Source of the DNA: a bacterium UBP8_UBA817
GTDB lineage: Bacteria > Margulisbacteria > Marinamargulisbacteria > SXXA01 > SICP01
DNA length: 57,259 bases
Reading direction: 5' to 3'
Assembly: GCA_945888435.1 (NCBI GenBank)
Contig: CAMCZW010000010.1
Span: 1 to 57,259 of the forward strand
In this document: in pieces, positions 26,557 through 35,297 of the stretch
Numbering within the stretch: position 1 is the stretch's first letter
Layout of the letters: each line of letters opens with the position of its first letter
Position numbers and translations under genes: made by a program
The notes under the pieces: generated by a model
What the model saw: only the letters and a program-made list of their open reading frames with translations
Database searches by the model: none
Told to the model about the DNA's origin: nothing

Positions 26557-27522
26557 ATGGAAGCGACAAATGGTTCACAACCAACATTAAAACAATTTTT
26601 AGAAAGCCGATTTAGACCAGCAGGATTAGGAAGTAAAGTAGACCCAAATGTCACAGCTGATTTTAAAACTGCACAACTAGACGCATTAAAAGCACTTCAA
26701 AGCAAAACGAATAGCAGCAGCTTTTTTGATGGATCAATCGCATCTGATGACAGTAATGACGTATCCGCAGGATTCGGAGATCTCACTGGCGGCGTCGACA
26801 ACCCAACCGATGAAGATGATTCGAGCTTCTTTTTAAAAACAGGCAGCGCAGGATTATTCTCAAAAGCGTTATTAGAAAAATCAAAAGACACTCAAACAAT
26901 TTTTGACCGAATTGAAAACATGAAAAAGAAAGGTGATCACTTCTTACCAGAAGAACTTGAAACCAGCCTAGATGAAGCCATGGAATCTCTCGGAAAAGGT
27001 AGCCCCATTGCTCCAGAAGACGCAAAAAAAAGATCACTTCTATTCTTTAACTACACTTCAGTCCAAATTTCAGTATCAGTCAGAAGTACAGACCCCGCTG
27101 AAAAAGAAAAAGCAGAAGAATTAGCCAATGCCAGCATGACGAGTATTTCCTTTTTCGCAACAGAATATGACAGTGATGAAAGTGTGAAGCAGCTTACAGA
27201 CATCTGGAAAGATGTTCACGAAAAACAATCAGGTAAAATGCTTGATTTCGTAGAGCGGTTACTCGCTTCAATCTACCAAGGCACTCCGTTCCAAAGCGAT
27301 CCTAATGATGCAGAAACTGCCATCAACTTTAAACCTGCAAAAGGAGACCGTGCTGACCGAGTCAAAAGCATCATCGATGATGCCGCAGCAGAAGTAGACG
27401 ATGTCGAATCAGTGGCCAATGTCACAGGAGAAGTCCCCCCAATTTCTCTACCTGGCTTTGACATTGATCTAACATCTGCCGAAGAAGAAGCAGAAGAAGA
27501 GGTCGAAACCCCAATCGCTTAA
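26557..27522 (+). CDS. acidic hypothetical protein
   Basis: Family not recognised. The 321-residue protein is strongly acidic and lacks a signal peptide or membrane segment. Residues 45-95 are Ser/Asp/Gly-rich and probably disordered. Residues about 100-255 look helical (LETSLDEAMESLG, EKEKAEELANASM, VERLLASIYQG). The tail from about 300 is a Glu-rich run. AGGGAG lies 8 bases before the ATG, supporting a translated gene. It overlaps the end of the convergent dapD by four bases. Composition suggests a cytosolic or secreted soluble protein; no function is claimed. Confidence 0.6.
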   Translation: MEATNGSQPTLKQFLESRFRPAGLGSKVDPNVTADFKTAQLDALKALQSKTNSSSFFDGSIASDDSNDVSAGFGDLTGGVDNPTDEDDSSFFLKTGSAGLFSKALLEKSKDTQTIFDRIENMKKKGDHFLPEELETSLDEAMESLGKGSPIAPEDAKKRSLLFFNYTSVQISVSVRSTDPAEKEKAEELANASMTSISFFATEYDSDESVKQLTDIWKDVHEKQSGKMLDFVERLLASIYQGTPFQSDPNDAETAINFKPAKGDRADRVKSIIDDAAAEVDDVESVANVTGEVPPISLPGFDIDLTSAEEEAEEEVETPIA

Positions 27523-28571
27523 TTCACATGCAAAGATGCATTGAGTTCAATCAATTTCTTATTTGGCTTACAGACCACTTGGCCACTGCGAGAATCCTGA
27601 ATAAACAATAAGTAATCCCTGCCGGAGAGTTGACTTGCTTTCACAATGTTCTCTCCGGCTTTCACGACATCTCCATTCAAATTAATCGGTTGATTCTCTT
27701 TATTAAATAACGCAATTTTTAAACCTGAGTAAATATATAGCCCCGCAGCAATCGTACATCCTGTCCCCAAAGAGATTCCGGTTCCAGAATTAGCACCCAG
27801 TAAACATTGAGATCCAATGGATACTACGCGGGAATTACCTCCCGATAAGGTCCCCATAATCGAGGCCCCGCCACCAACATCTGATTTTTCACCAACCACC
27901 ACTCCAGCCGATACACGACCTTCGATCATGGCCTGGCCTTTAGTACCGGCATTAAAATTGACATATCCCGCAGGCATCACAGTTGTGCCTTCACCCAAAT
28001 ATGCGCCAAGACGCACCTGGCTTCCCGAAGCAATACGGACTCCCGTCGGGACATGATAATTAACTAGATAAGGAAACTTATCCACATGGGTTACCACAAG
28101 AGGAGTAACACTTCCCCAATAAAAAAGACGAAGACCATCCAAATCCTGAGGCAACACAGGCCCCATCGATGTCCACGCAATATTAGGCAACTTTGCAAAT
28201 ATGCCATCCAAACAAAGCCCATGAGGTAATACATGACGTCTCGAAATCACATGAAGCTTAAAATACGCCTCTTCAACACTTTGGATCGCAGATGCAGTAT
28301 CCGTCATCACAAAAAATCCAATATCCGTCACCGAATAAGGATGCTCATATTCTGGAGCCGAAAATCTCTCCCCAAAAAAATAGGCCATCAAAGATGCAAG
28401 TAAATCCCCAGACACAGGAATAAACTCCATTTCAGAATAGGCCTCTCCAATACGTTTCTTAAAATCGTCCCATAGGCCATCATCCTGGACATCCCAGAGA
28501 ATTTCGGGGTACCAAACATCCATGACATGCTCTAAAGAGCGACGGCGAACTCCTAAACCAACAGATCTCAT
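27519..28571 (-). CDS. dapD: tetrahydrodipicolinate N-succinyltransferase DapD
   Basis: Left-handed beta-helix acyltransferase that succinylates tetrahydrodipicolinate in lysine/meso-DAP synthesis. The 350 residues match the long DapD type with an extended N-terminal domain, unlike the ~274-residue E. coli form. Hexapeptide-repeat coils run from about residue 180 to 290 (VRLGAYLGEGTTVMPAGYVNFNAG, MIEGRVSAGVVVGEKSDVGGGASIMG, LLGANSGTGISLG). GGAGG precedes the ATG. The next gene upstream on the same strand is dapE, one base away, so the two form a succinylase-branch operon. Together with LPS-type genes this supports DAP-containing peptidoglycan. Confidence 0.92.
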   Translation of the reverse strand: MRSVGLGVRRRSLEHVMDVWYPEILWDVQDDGLWDDFKKRIGEAYSEMEFIPVSGDLLASLMAYFFGERFSAPEYEHPYSVTDIGFFVMTDTASAIQSVEEAYFKLHVISRRHVLPHGLCLDGIFAKLPNIAWTSMGPVLPQDLDGLRLFYWGSVTPLVVTHVDKFPYLVNYHVPTGVRIASGSQVRLGAYLGEGTTVMPAGYVNFNAGTKGQAMIEGRVSAGVVVGEKSDVGGGASIMGTLSGGNSRVVSIGSQCLLGANSGTGISLGTGCTIAAGLYIYSGLKIALFNKENQPINLNGDVVKAGENIVKASQLSGRDYLLFIQDSRSGQVVCKPNKKLIELNASLHVN

Positions 28572-28572
28572 T

Positions 28573-29646
28573 TTATCCTCCAGTAAATAATCGTTTTAAA
28601 TAATGGACATACTGATCCACATCGGCAAGCAGCACATATTCATCCGGCAGGTGCGCTTGAGCGGTTAACCCTGGCCCAAAATTAAAGGCCGAAATTCCTA
28701 ATTGAGCCAGTTGCGCTACATCCGTCCAAGCCTGTTTAGCCTCCGTAGTCACACCCAAAGACGACACCACTTGATCCAACAATGGAGAGGAGACGATTTG
28801 ACCCGCTGGAACTGCATCTAAAACCGTAATCCAGGTTAAATGAGCGCCACATCGGTGGAGGGTATCTATAAAATGAGATTTGGCTTCTTCCAAAGAAAAC
28901 CGTGGAGAAAACCGATAATTAATATTACATTGAAACCACCCAGGCACAGTGGTTCGTCCAGGTTCAGCCTGACACTCGGTCACTTGGACAACATCAAAAA
29001 ATCGCACACCTTCGATATCCACCGGAAGAGGCGCGATATGAGAAACACGGGTTAAAAAGGGTAATGCCTCATAAAGTGCATTTCGCCCATCCCAAGGCCT
29101 CGCAGAATGAGCAGGAAGCCCCGGAACTTTCACCGTTACATGAATACTCCCGACACATCCAAGCTGCACCGTTAAATTGGTAGGCTCCCCAACGATGGCC
29201 AAATCAATCGATTTAAAAAAGTCAGGAAATTGATGAATTAGACTATAAAGTCCATTTTGAGTAAGACCAGTTCCCTCTTCTCGAGAATATAAAATAAAAG
29301 AAACACGATACTTAAGCCGAAGGTCTTGGATATGCTGATGCAAAAACCACATCATTCCCACAAAACCCGCCTGCATATCCGAAGCGCCAGAGCCATACAC
29401 ACGGCCATTACTCTCATGCGGAGTAAAAAACTTAGGCACAGTATCGGAATGCCCAACTAAGCACAAATGGGGCAACTCCTGAGCCGAAGGAAATGTCACT
29501 AATAATGAGTCATCAAACTCCGTGATCTCACAGTCTAAAAAATGCTCTGAAAACCAAGTTTTAATTATTTTAACTTTTGCTGACTCAGAAAAGGTAGGAG
29601 AAGGAATTGACAGGACTTCCAACAGCAATTGAAGTAAACTAGACAT
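28573..29646 (-). CDS. dapE: succinyl-diaminopimelate desuccinylase DapE
   Basis: M20-family dinuclear zinc hydrolase that releases LL-DAP from its N-succinyl form. The 357 residues contain the metal and catalytic motifs in order: VGHSDTVP, GSGASDMQAGF, SREEGTG with the catalytic Glu pair, and GEPTNLTVQLG. A dimerisation lid domain lies in mid-protein and a terminal metal histidine region near AQAHLPDEYV. The adjacent dapD supports DapE over other M20 peptidases. An upstream TTG and ATG are in frame, but the chosen ATG has TATAAT seven bases before it and no ribosome site, as in other leaderless genes here. Confidence 0.88.
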   Translation of the reverse strand: MSSLLQLLLEVLSIPSPTFSESAKVKIIKTWFSEHFLDCEITEFDDSLLVTFPSAQELPHLCLVGHSDTVPKFFTPHESNGRVYGSGASDMQAGFVGMMWFLHQHIQDLRLKYRVSFILYSREEGTGLTQNGLYSLIHQFPDFFKSIDLAIVGEPTNLTVQLGCVGSIHVTVKVPGLPAHSARPWDGRNALYEALPFLTRVSHIAPLPVDIEGVRFFDVVQVTECQAEPGRTTVPGWFQCNINYRFSPRFSLEEAKSHFIDTLHRCGAHLTWITVLDAVPAGQIVSSPLLDQVVSSLGVTTEAKQAWTDVAQLAQLGISAFNFGPGLTAQAHLPDEYVLLADVDQYVHYLKRLFTGG

Positions 29647-29653
29647 AATGCCC

Positions 29654-29659
29654 ATTATA
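29654..29659 (-). promoter_or_regulatory. -10 box before leaderless dapE
   Basis: On the minus strand a perfect TATAAT is followed by GGGCATT and the dapE ATG. Initiation would fall at the start codon. Confidence 0.55.
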
Positions 29660-29718
29660 GGAGAGTTTGACAAACCCGTACATGAGCGTATACTGACACG
29701 GCCTTTTTTAAATTTACG

Positions 29719-30192
29719 ATGTCGATCAAAATGTTAAGATCAAGAAGAAAGTTAATGAAATTAATAAAGCAAATAGGATTAGTATTGTTGTGTGTGGGGA
29801 CACTCTATACTGCAACGTTTGCAGAAGCCACTCCGGCAATCTCAAGACCAGAAGGTAATTCTGGGTTACAAATGAACGATTCTGGATCTTATCCTTATGT
29901 ACCCAATCAAGCGCCCCAATCTTACCAATACGAAACCCCAAGATTTCAGTATCGACCGACTGCTAAAAAAGTATCTCCCAATCAAGTTGTTACTCCAGGA
30001 GGTACCTTCCCAAAGAAAAAAGCATCCCCCCTAACATTTGGCCAAATGGCCGACAGCATTAAAAAAACAAGTTCTTCTTCTCAAAGCTTTTCCTTCAAAA
30101 GCCTATCCGACAAACTAAAAGAGAAAAAACCAAGCAGCAATTCACTCAATGATGATCAGAAACAGATTCGAAAAGAAAACGATATGCAATAA
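29719..30192 (+). CDS. secreted low-complexity hypothetical protein
   Basis: Not recognised. The frame gives 157 residues, but an ATG 12 codons in (29755) would yield a cleaner Sec signal peptide (KLIKQIGLVLLCVGTLYT, cleavage near FAEA). The mature part is Pro/Gln/Tyr/Ser-rich (SYPYVPNQAPQSYQYETPRF) and then Lys/Ser-rich, probably disordered and surface or periplasmic. TATACT at 29689-29694 may be its -10 box. It diverges from dapE and converges on the GT2 gene, with three bases between stops. Confidence 0.6.
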   Translation: MSIKMLRSRRKLMKLIKQIGLVLLCVGTLYTATFAEATPAISRPEGNSGLQMNDSGSYPYVPNQAPQSYQYETPRFQYRPTAKKVSPNQVVTPGGTFPKKKASPLTFGQMADSIKKTSSSSQSFSFKSLSDKLKEKKPSSNSLNDDQKQIRKENDMQ

Positions 30193-30195
30193 TGT

Positions 30196-30909
30196 CTACT
30201 TTTTAGGTCTCAAATACCGATACTTAATTAAACAAAGAATCGCAAAAACACCATCTCTCCATTTAATTTTTTTACCCTCCTGATAACTTCGAGGATCATA
30301 GGTAATCGGGACTTCCATAATTGGAATACCTCTATTGGCCAATGTCATTGTAATTTCAGGCTCAATGCCAAATCGATTTTCTGTGAGAAAAAGTGTGGAA
30401 TAAACAGAGCGATGCATAATTTTATAGCAAGTCTCCATATCCGTTAGCGTATATCCGGTAATTAAATTGGATAAATAAGTAAGCGCTTTGTTTCCAAAAT
30501 AATTAAGTGTGTATCCCCGCTTTTGTGTTTGCGTCGCCAATGTTGAAAATCGAGATCCATACACCACCATCGCTTTACCCTGAATAATTGGCTCAATCAG
30601 TTTAGGGTACTCACTTGGGTCATACTCAAGATCAGCATCTTGGATAATCAAAATATCTCCGGTAGCGGCTTTTAAGCCTTGTCTAATAGCAAAGCCTTTA
30701 CCCTGATTAGTTGGCAAATTAATCCATTGAGAGATAAGCGGTTTAATCTCGGATTCAATCCAGGCCTTGGTTTCAGACGTTGATCCATCATCAATAACGA
30801 TAATTTCTTTAGTATACGGAATAGGACTCTCAATCACAGCCATTACGATTTCTTTGAGAGTTTTTCGCTCGTTATAGCATGGAATAATAATCGAAATCTG
30901 GCGAATCAT
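30196..30909 (-). CDS. dolichol/polyprenyl-phosphate mannosyltransferase-like GT2
   Basis: GT2 enzyme of 237 residues close to Dpm1-like glycosyltransferases. It has [62 protein letters not shown] (D-A-D metal site), GSRF and [14 protein letters not shown]. It lacks C-terminal membrane anchors. The product would be a polyprenyl-P hexose used by GT-C enzymes such as those at 9621 and 40707. It is a single gene, convergent with the secreted hypothetical and divergent from tRNA-Asn. The start lacks a ribosome site but has TAGACT six bases before the ATG. Confidence 0.88.
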   Translation of the reverse strand: MIRQISIIIPCYNERKTLKEIVMAVIESPIPYTKEIIVIDDGSTSETKAWIESEIKPLISQWINLPTNQGKGFAIRQGLKAATGDILIIQDADLEYDPSEYPKLIEPIIQGKAMVVYGSRFSTLATQTQKRGYTLNYFGNKALTYLSNLITGYTLTDMETCYKIMHRSVYSTLFLTENRFGIEPEITMTLANRGIPIMEVPITYDPRSYQEGKKIKWRDGVFAILCLIKYRYLRPKK

Positions 30910-30915
30910 TCAGTA

Positions 30916-30921
30916 AGTCTA
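30916..30921 (-). promoter_or_regulatory. -10 box before leaderless GT2 gene
   Basis: Minus-strand TAGACT, then TACTGA, then ATG; no Shine-Dalgarno. Confidence 0.5.
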
Positions 30922-30950
30922 ATGCCTTTTTAAATACTTCGGTAGTTTGA

Positions 30951-30980
30951 TTGTCAAATAGCCAATGTTTATTTTATAAT
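30951..30980 (+). promoter_or_regulatory. promoter of tRNA-Asn
   Basis: TTGTCA at 30951-30956, an 18-base spacer, and a perfect TATAAT at 30975-30980. The tRNA 5' end is 12 bases further on. This is the most complete sigma70-type promoter in the window and may also drive the overlapping hydrolase gene. Confidence 0.7.
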
Positions 30981-30991
30981 GCCCCTCGCGT

Positions 30992-31066
30992 TCCCCTGTA
31001 GCTCAGTGGCAGAGCAAGCGACTGTTAATCGCTGGGTCGTAGGTTCGATCCCTACCGGGGGAGCCA
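30992..31066 (+). tRNA. tRNA-Asn (GTT)
   Basis: A full cloverleaf of 75 nt. Acceptor TCCCCTG pairs with CGGGGGA (one G-U), the D-arm reads GCTCAGTGGCAGAGC, anticodon GTT is at 31024-31026, the T-loop is GGTTCGATCC, discriminator G, and CCA is encoded. The A of CCA is also the first base of the following ATG. Confidence 0.95.
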
Positions 31067-31854
31067 TGTCACAGAAGGTGTTTACCTTGTCTAATTCACT
31101 ATCACATTATTTTTTTGGGGCCTCGGGCGCGACTATCGTGATTCTGCACGGCCTATTTGGTGCCGCAGATAATTGGCGAGCGGTTGCAAAAGCATTGGCG
31201 GCTGATTATCAAGTCATTCTCGTAGATCTCCGCAATCACGGTAACTCACCTCATTTAAGCACCATGACTTATCAGGAAATGTCTGAAGACGTTATTGAAC
31301 TTTTAGATGAGTTAAACCTGTCATCCGTCATTTTGATGGGACATTCCATGGGTGGCAAAGTTGCTATGCAGGTCGCCTCACAGCATCCTCACCGCGTGAC
31401 CAAGCTAATCATCGTCGACATCGCCCCCAAGATCTACGCACCACATCATCAAGATATCCTAGCCGGGCTCAAGGCCGTTGAGGACGAAGCTCCTTTGGGC
31501 AGCAGGCGAGAAGCAGGTGAAGTCTTATCAAAGTTTGTGAATGAGGACCGAGTTCGCCAGTTTTTACTTAAAAGCTATGTAGGCGATGAGGAAAGTCAGC
31601 AAGTCTGGCAATTTAATACCAAAGCCATAGCAAAAGAATACGAGTCAATTTTAGAGGCCCCTCACCTATCGCCATCTTCCGTCGACACTACCTTTATCCG
31701 AGGGTCAGAATCCGACTATATTTTAGACTCAGATATCAAAGAGATCCAAAAGTATTTTCCGCAAGCATCTGTAATCACAATTGAAAACGCCGGCCACTGG
31801 GTACATGCCGAACAATTCAATGAATTCATGAAAGAAATCAGAAATCTACTTTAG
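31066..31854 (+). CDS. alpha/beta hydrolase (YbfF/MenH-like esterase)
   Basis: Hydrolase of 262 residues. It has the oxyanion HGLFGAADNWR, the nucleophile elbow GHSMGGKVAM with the catalytic Ser, and the terminal NAGHWVHAEQ histidine. The overall pattern is closest to YbfF-type esterases; a MenH role in the menaquinone pathway cannot be excluded, since menH is absent elsewhere in the window. The ATG begins on the last base of the tRNA-Asn CCA. A longer open frame runs back through the tRNA but cannot be the real start. Alternative starts are a GTG at 31078 and a TTG at 31087. No ribosome site is present. Confidence 0.85.
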   Translation: MSQKVFTLSNSLSHYFFGASGATIVILHGLFGAADNWRAVAKALAADYQVILVDLRNHGNSPHLSTMTYQEMSEDVIELLDELNLSSVILMGHSMGGKVAMQVASQHPHRVTKLIIVDIAPKIYAPHHQDILAGLKAVEDEAPLGSRREAGEVLSKFVNEDRVRQFLLKSYVGDEESQQVWQFNTKAIAKEYESILEAPHLSPSSVDTTFIRGSESDYILDSDIKEIQKYFPQASVITIENAGHWVHAEQFNEFMKEIRNLL

Positions 31855-31883
31855 ATTGGCACAAAACATGTAATTCATCAAAA

Positions 31884-34157
31884 ATGGCCGATCTTCCATT
31901 TTTAATTACAGCCGCACTCATCTCCGGTACTTTATTCACAGAAACCCCAAGCCTATCGATCCTCACAGGGATAATCGCAATAGGCTGGATTGTCTTTGGA
32001 TGGATAAACCCAAATCCCAATCGTAAGCATCACCTGCTTAAAATGTTGCTATGCCTCGCAATTGCAACACTTGCATTTAGCCATATCCAAGAAAAACTAC
32101 CCCTAAAAGTAGCCGATGAAACTTCAACAGTCCTTCATCTCAAAGCGATCGTCACTTCTGCACCAGAAGAAACGGCCACTAGTATGAGCTGTACAGCAAA
32201 AGTCATCGAGCCATTTAAAGGGAAAATCATCCTTAGATGGCCAAAGTCTCAAAGAAAAATAACCTATGGCAACACACTCAAAATCAGCGGGCAGTTTATG
32301 ACATTGCAAACAATGAGAAATCCCGGCCAATTTGATCAAGCCGAATATCTAAGAAAAAAGGGGTTTATGGGTCAATTTAAAGTTAGTCATATTCACTCTA
32401 TACTCCCCTCACAAGGAATCTTTATTAAAAAGATTGCCATTAAAACCCGAGAAAAAATCCACCAGCTCCATAAAAACACATTGGAATCACCCTATGCTGA
32501 ACTCTATATCGGCCTTATTTTTGGGGACAGCGGAATCAATTTGCCGAGAGAGCTTAAAAAGTTATTTAAAGCCACCGGACTTACCCATCTAATCGTTGTA
32601 TCAGGGTCTCAAGTCGCACTTTTAGTAGGCATCCTCTTGCGAATTTTAACTGCAGTCAAAGCATCCCCAAAAATAACTATGATGACCATCTCATTTTTCA
32701 ATTTGGTATTCTTTTTTATCACAGGGGGAGAGGCGTCAATTTTTAGAGCAATTTTAATGGCCGAAATCGCCCTTACTATCCAGTTACTCAACAGAAAAAC
32801 CCCAATAGCCTATGTCATCAGCCTCACTATCAGTCTCATGATCATCATCAATCCACTCTCGCTCTTTGACATCGGTGCCTATTTATCATTTGCAGCGACA
32901 CTATCTTTAATTTGGATTGCCCCCAAAATCGAAGCCATTATCCCCGGCCCAAAATGGATAAAACCCTATCTTTCAATCACGCTAGCCCCGTTTATCTGTA
33001 CATTGCCGATTGTTTGGCATCTATCAAATAGCATTTCATTTACATCGATTGTGACCAATTTAATGATGGTGTCATGGATTGAATGCCTAGTAGTGATTGG
33101 ATTTGCTTCAACTTGTATCGGCGCCATTCTCCCTATAGCAACCCAATTTTTAAATAATTTATCCTGGGTCGTCCTTAAGATCATGCTAAGCATTTTGCCC
33201 TATTTTTCAGACATCCCATGGCTAACATTTAATATTCCTCATATGCCAGTGATTATTCCGATCATACTCACTGCACTCATCATTACGACGCTCATTAACT
33301 ATGAAAAAAAGCATCCACACCGATTATTATGGATGAGTCTCACGCTGATCAGTATTAGCGGACTTATTCTAGTATCCCATTTGTGGCCCCGCCCTCTCAA
33401 AATTACATTTTTGGATGTCGACCAAGGGGATTCCACCCTCATCGAAACACCAAACAGAGAAATTATCATGATTGACGTGGGTAAAAACCATGCAGATTCA
33501 GTACTTATCCCAGCACTACACTATAAGGGAATCGACCATATCGATTTATTAATCCTGACTCATTTCGATCTTGATCATTATGGAAGCCTTAAGCAACTCA
33601 TTACAGAAATATCCATTACAACCATTATCGACAACGGAAATGGCCTCACAAAATGGCCTGAATATCAAGATCTCCTCAAAAAATACCAAATTCAAAGAAT
33701 AGAATCCAAGGAAAATAGCACCATCACATTAGATCCCATTACCATTAAGTTTCTAGGACCCCCAGAAATAAGAAATCGAGAAGAATTAAGCGAAAACAAT
33801 CAATCTGTCCTATGTAAAATTACTGCCTATACCACCAAATTATTATTCACCGGAGATTTAGAAGAAATAGAAGAACTTGAATTAATCAGCAGACATGAAA
33901 AAGAAATCAACATCGATATCCTAAAACTAGGCCACCATGGCAGTAAAACATCGACTACCCCAGAATTACTCGAAGCAACCACCCCAAAATACGCCATCGT
34001 CAGCGCAGGAAGAAAAAACAGATACGGCCATCCCTCTAAAATTGTGATGGAGAGAATCTACTACTCCAATATCATCCCATTTGAAACGCCCAAATCAGGG
34101 GCAATCGAATGTATTATCACTAAAGAAAAAATCCTATGGAAAACTTTCATAAACTAA
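31884..34157 (+). CDS. comEC: ComEC/Rec2 DNA uptake channel
   Basis: Inner-membrane channel for single-stranded DNA in natural transformation. The 757 residues are in the family range. They show an N-terminal DUF4131-like part with OB-fold segment (LKAIVTSAPEET...), the competence membrane domain (GLTHLIVVSGSQVALLVG, GGEASIFRAILMA), and a C-terminal metallo-beta-lactamase domain with LDVDQGDSTLIETP, HFDLDHYGS and LKLGHHGSKTST. All parts are intact, which suggests transformability if the type IV pilus and ComEA exist elsewhere. The gene stands 29 bases after the hydrolase. Confidence 0.95.
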   Translation: MADLPFLITAALISGTLFTETPSLSILTGIIAIGWIVFGWINPNPNRKHHLLKMLLCLAIATLAFSHIQEKLPLKVADETSTVLHLKAIVTSAPEETATSMSCTAKVIEPFKGKIILRWPKSQRKITYGNTLKISGQFMTLQTMRNPGQFDQAEYLRKKGFMGQFKVSHIHSILPSQGIFIKKIAIKTREKIHQLHKNTLESPYAELYIGLIFGDSGINLPRELKKLFKATGLTHLIVVSGSQVALLVGILLRILTAVKASPKITMMTISFFNLVFFFITGGEASIFRAILMAEIALTIQLLNRKTPIAYVISLTISLMIIINPLSLFDIGAYLSFAATLSLIWIAPKIEAIIPGPKWIKPYLSITLAPFICTLPIVWHLSNSISFTSIVTNLMMVSWIECLVVIGFASTCIGAILPIATQFLNNLSWVVLKIMLSILPYFSDIPWLTFNIPHMPVIIPIILTALIITTLINYEKKHPHRLLWMSLTLISISGLILVSHLWPRPLKITFLDVDQGDSTLIETPNREIIMIDVGKNHADSVLIPALHYKGIDHIDLLILTHFDLDHYGSLKQLITEISITTIIDNGNGLTKWPEYQDLLKKYQIQRIESKENSTITLDPITIKFLGPPEIRNREELSENNQSVLCKITAYTTKLLFTGDLEEIEELELISRHEKEINIDILKLGHHGSKTSTTPELLEATTPKYAIVSAGRKNRYGHPSKIVMERIYYSNIIPFETPKSGAIECIITKEKILWKTFIN

Positions 34158-34159
34158 GA

Positions 34160-34165
34160 TAGCCT
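34160..34165 (+). promoter_or_regulatory. -10-like box before DUF420 gene
   Basis: TAGCCT, six bases, ATG; no ribosome site. It matches only the TANNNT core, so support is modest. Confidence 0.35.
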
Positions 34166-34171
34166 TTAAAA

Positions 34172-34720
34172 ATGACTCAAATAGAAATAAAAAAAGAACT
34201 TAGCACGACTCAAGCCTGGACGATTGTCATCACAATTTCAACAATCGCCATTGGCTTTTTATTTTGGCTGATCTATATCAAAGAATCGCCTCAAACCTAT
34301 CCTCAATATGCAAAAATTCTTCCTCTCACTAATGCCATTCTTAATTTTTGTAGCACAGTTTGCATCGTGCTTGGCGTATCGGCCATTAAAAATAAACTTC
34401 AAAAGCGCCACATGACGTTTATGATTTCTGCATTTGCATTTTCAACCGCATTTTTAATCACATACATCATTTATCATGGGATGTTTGGCGATGCGCCATT
34501 TTTAGGACAAGGCTGGATACGTCCCGTTTATTTTTCAATCCTCATTTCACATATTGTGCTTACAATCATTGGATTACCCCTGATTTTAATCACTTTTCTC
34601 TTTGCAATCCTCAAAAAATGGCCCAACCATAAAGCCATTGCCAGAAAGACATTTCCGATATGGCTGATCATCTCAATTAGTGGCGTTTTGATTTATATTT
34701 TACAGCAGGCTTTCAAGTAA
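34172..34720 (+). CDS. DUF420 membrane protein
   Basis: A 182-residue protein with five predicted membrane segments and the DUF420 (YozB/CtaM-like) pattern. HMTFMISAFAFSTAFLITYIIYHG is followed by RPVYFSILISHIVLTIIGLPLILIT and HKAIARKTFPIWLIISISGVLIYI, with histidines inside the segments. Family members sit beside cytochrome c oxidase assembly genes and are thought to help oxidase maturation. Here the neighbours are comEC and coaE, but the cytochrome c at 9178 fits an oxidase-based chain. The start has no ribosome site. Confidence 0.8.
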   Translation: MTQIEIKKELSTTQAWTIVITISTIAIGFLFWLIYIKESPQTYPQYAKILPLTNAILNFCSTVCIVLGVSAIKNKLQKRHMTFMISAFAFSTAFLITYIIYHGMFGDAPFLGQGWIRPVYFSILISHIVLTIIGLPLILITFLFAILKKWPNHKAIARKTFPIWLIISISGVLIYILQQAFK

Positions 34721-34722
34721 GT

Positions 34723-34728
34723 TAAAAT
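34723..34728 (+). promoter_or_regulatory. -10 box before leaderless hypothetical-coaE pair
   Basis: TAAAAT, eight bases, ATG; no Shine-Dalgarno. Confidence 0.45.
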
Positions 34729-34736
34729 ACCCACTA

Positions 34737-35297
34737 ATGAGTACATACACAATGAATCTATCAAATACGAATAACGGCGCACTTTCAGAGAGTCAATCCA
34801 CCGACTATTATTTCATCACCAATATTACCGAAAGCAAGCGCCAAGCTGGACATTATTTTGTATTGGTTATTGGCCAAAAAAGCATTCGACTCGTCGAGCA
34901 TGCGGCCCCCAACACCAATGTATTCGAACTCGACTGGTCCACACTCAGTCTTAAAATCAATAACCTCTCCAAAGGCACAGAATTTAATCAAGCCTTTTAC
35001 ATCAAATTAAAACGAATCTTAGAGCTCCCGCAAAAAAACCAAGCCGTCATCTTTAGAAAAAAACGCATGACTATTTCCCCTTTCAAAATCACACAGGAAA
35101 ACGCACCAGCTCCAATTGAAAAACCCACCAACCCCATTTACCAACTACTTCTTGCAGAAGGGTTTTTCAGAACTCAAGAAGACATGACGGCCTCCGAAAT
35201 CATCTCCTCTCCATCAGAGATCCTTCCCTTAATCACACAATTTAAAGCCATTATTGACCCACTCAGAATGGTCGCATTCTCTAACTCAGACTTCTAA
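34737..35297 (+). CDS. hypothetical protein upstream of coaE
   Basis: Not recognised. The soluble-looking protein has 186 residues. An N-terminal mixed alpha/beta part (YYFITNITESKRQAGHYFVLVIG, SIRLVEHAAPNTNVFELDW) resembles a compact strand-rich domain. A Pro-rich linker near residues 118-130 and a helical end (IYQLLLAEGFFRTQEDM) follow. The stop is directly followed by the coaE ATG with no gap, so the pair is co-translated. An ATG five codons in is an alternative start. Confidence 0.6.
   Translation: MSTYTMNLSNTNNGALSESQSTDYYFITNITESKRQAGHYFVLVIGQKSIRLVEHAAPNTNVFELDWSTLSLKINNLSKGTEFNQAFYIKLKRILELPQKNQAVIFRKKRMTISPFKITQENAPAPIEKPTNPIYQLLLAEGFFRTQEDMTASEIISSPSEILPLITQFKAIIDPLRMVAFSNSDF

Noticed and set aside
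30979..31066. Open frame of the hydrolase extended upstream through tRNA-Asn to an ATG
   Set aside because: It would translate the tRNA, and the ATG lies within the tRNA promoter. Homology starts only after the tRNA.
31066..31854. Assignment of the alpha/beta hydrolase as MenH
   Set aside because: The motifs are generic, the gene is 27 kb from menBACE, and the closest resemblance is to YbfF-type esterases. It is left as a possibility only.
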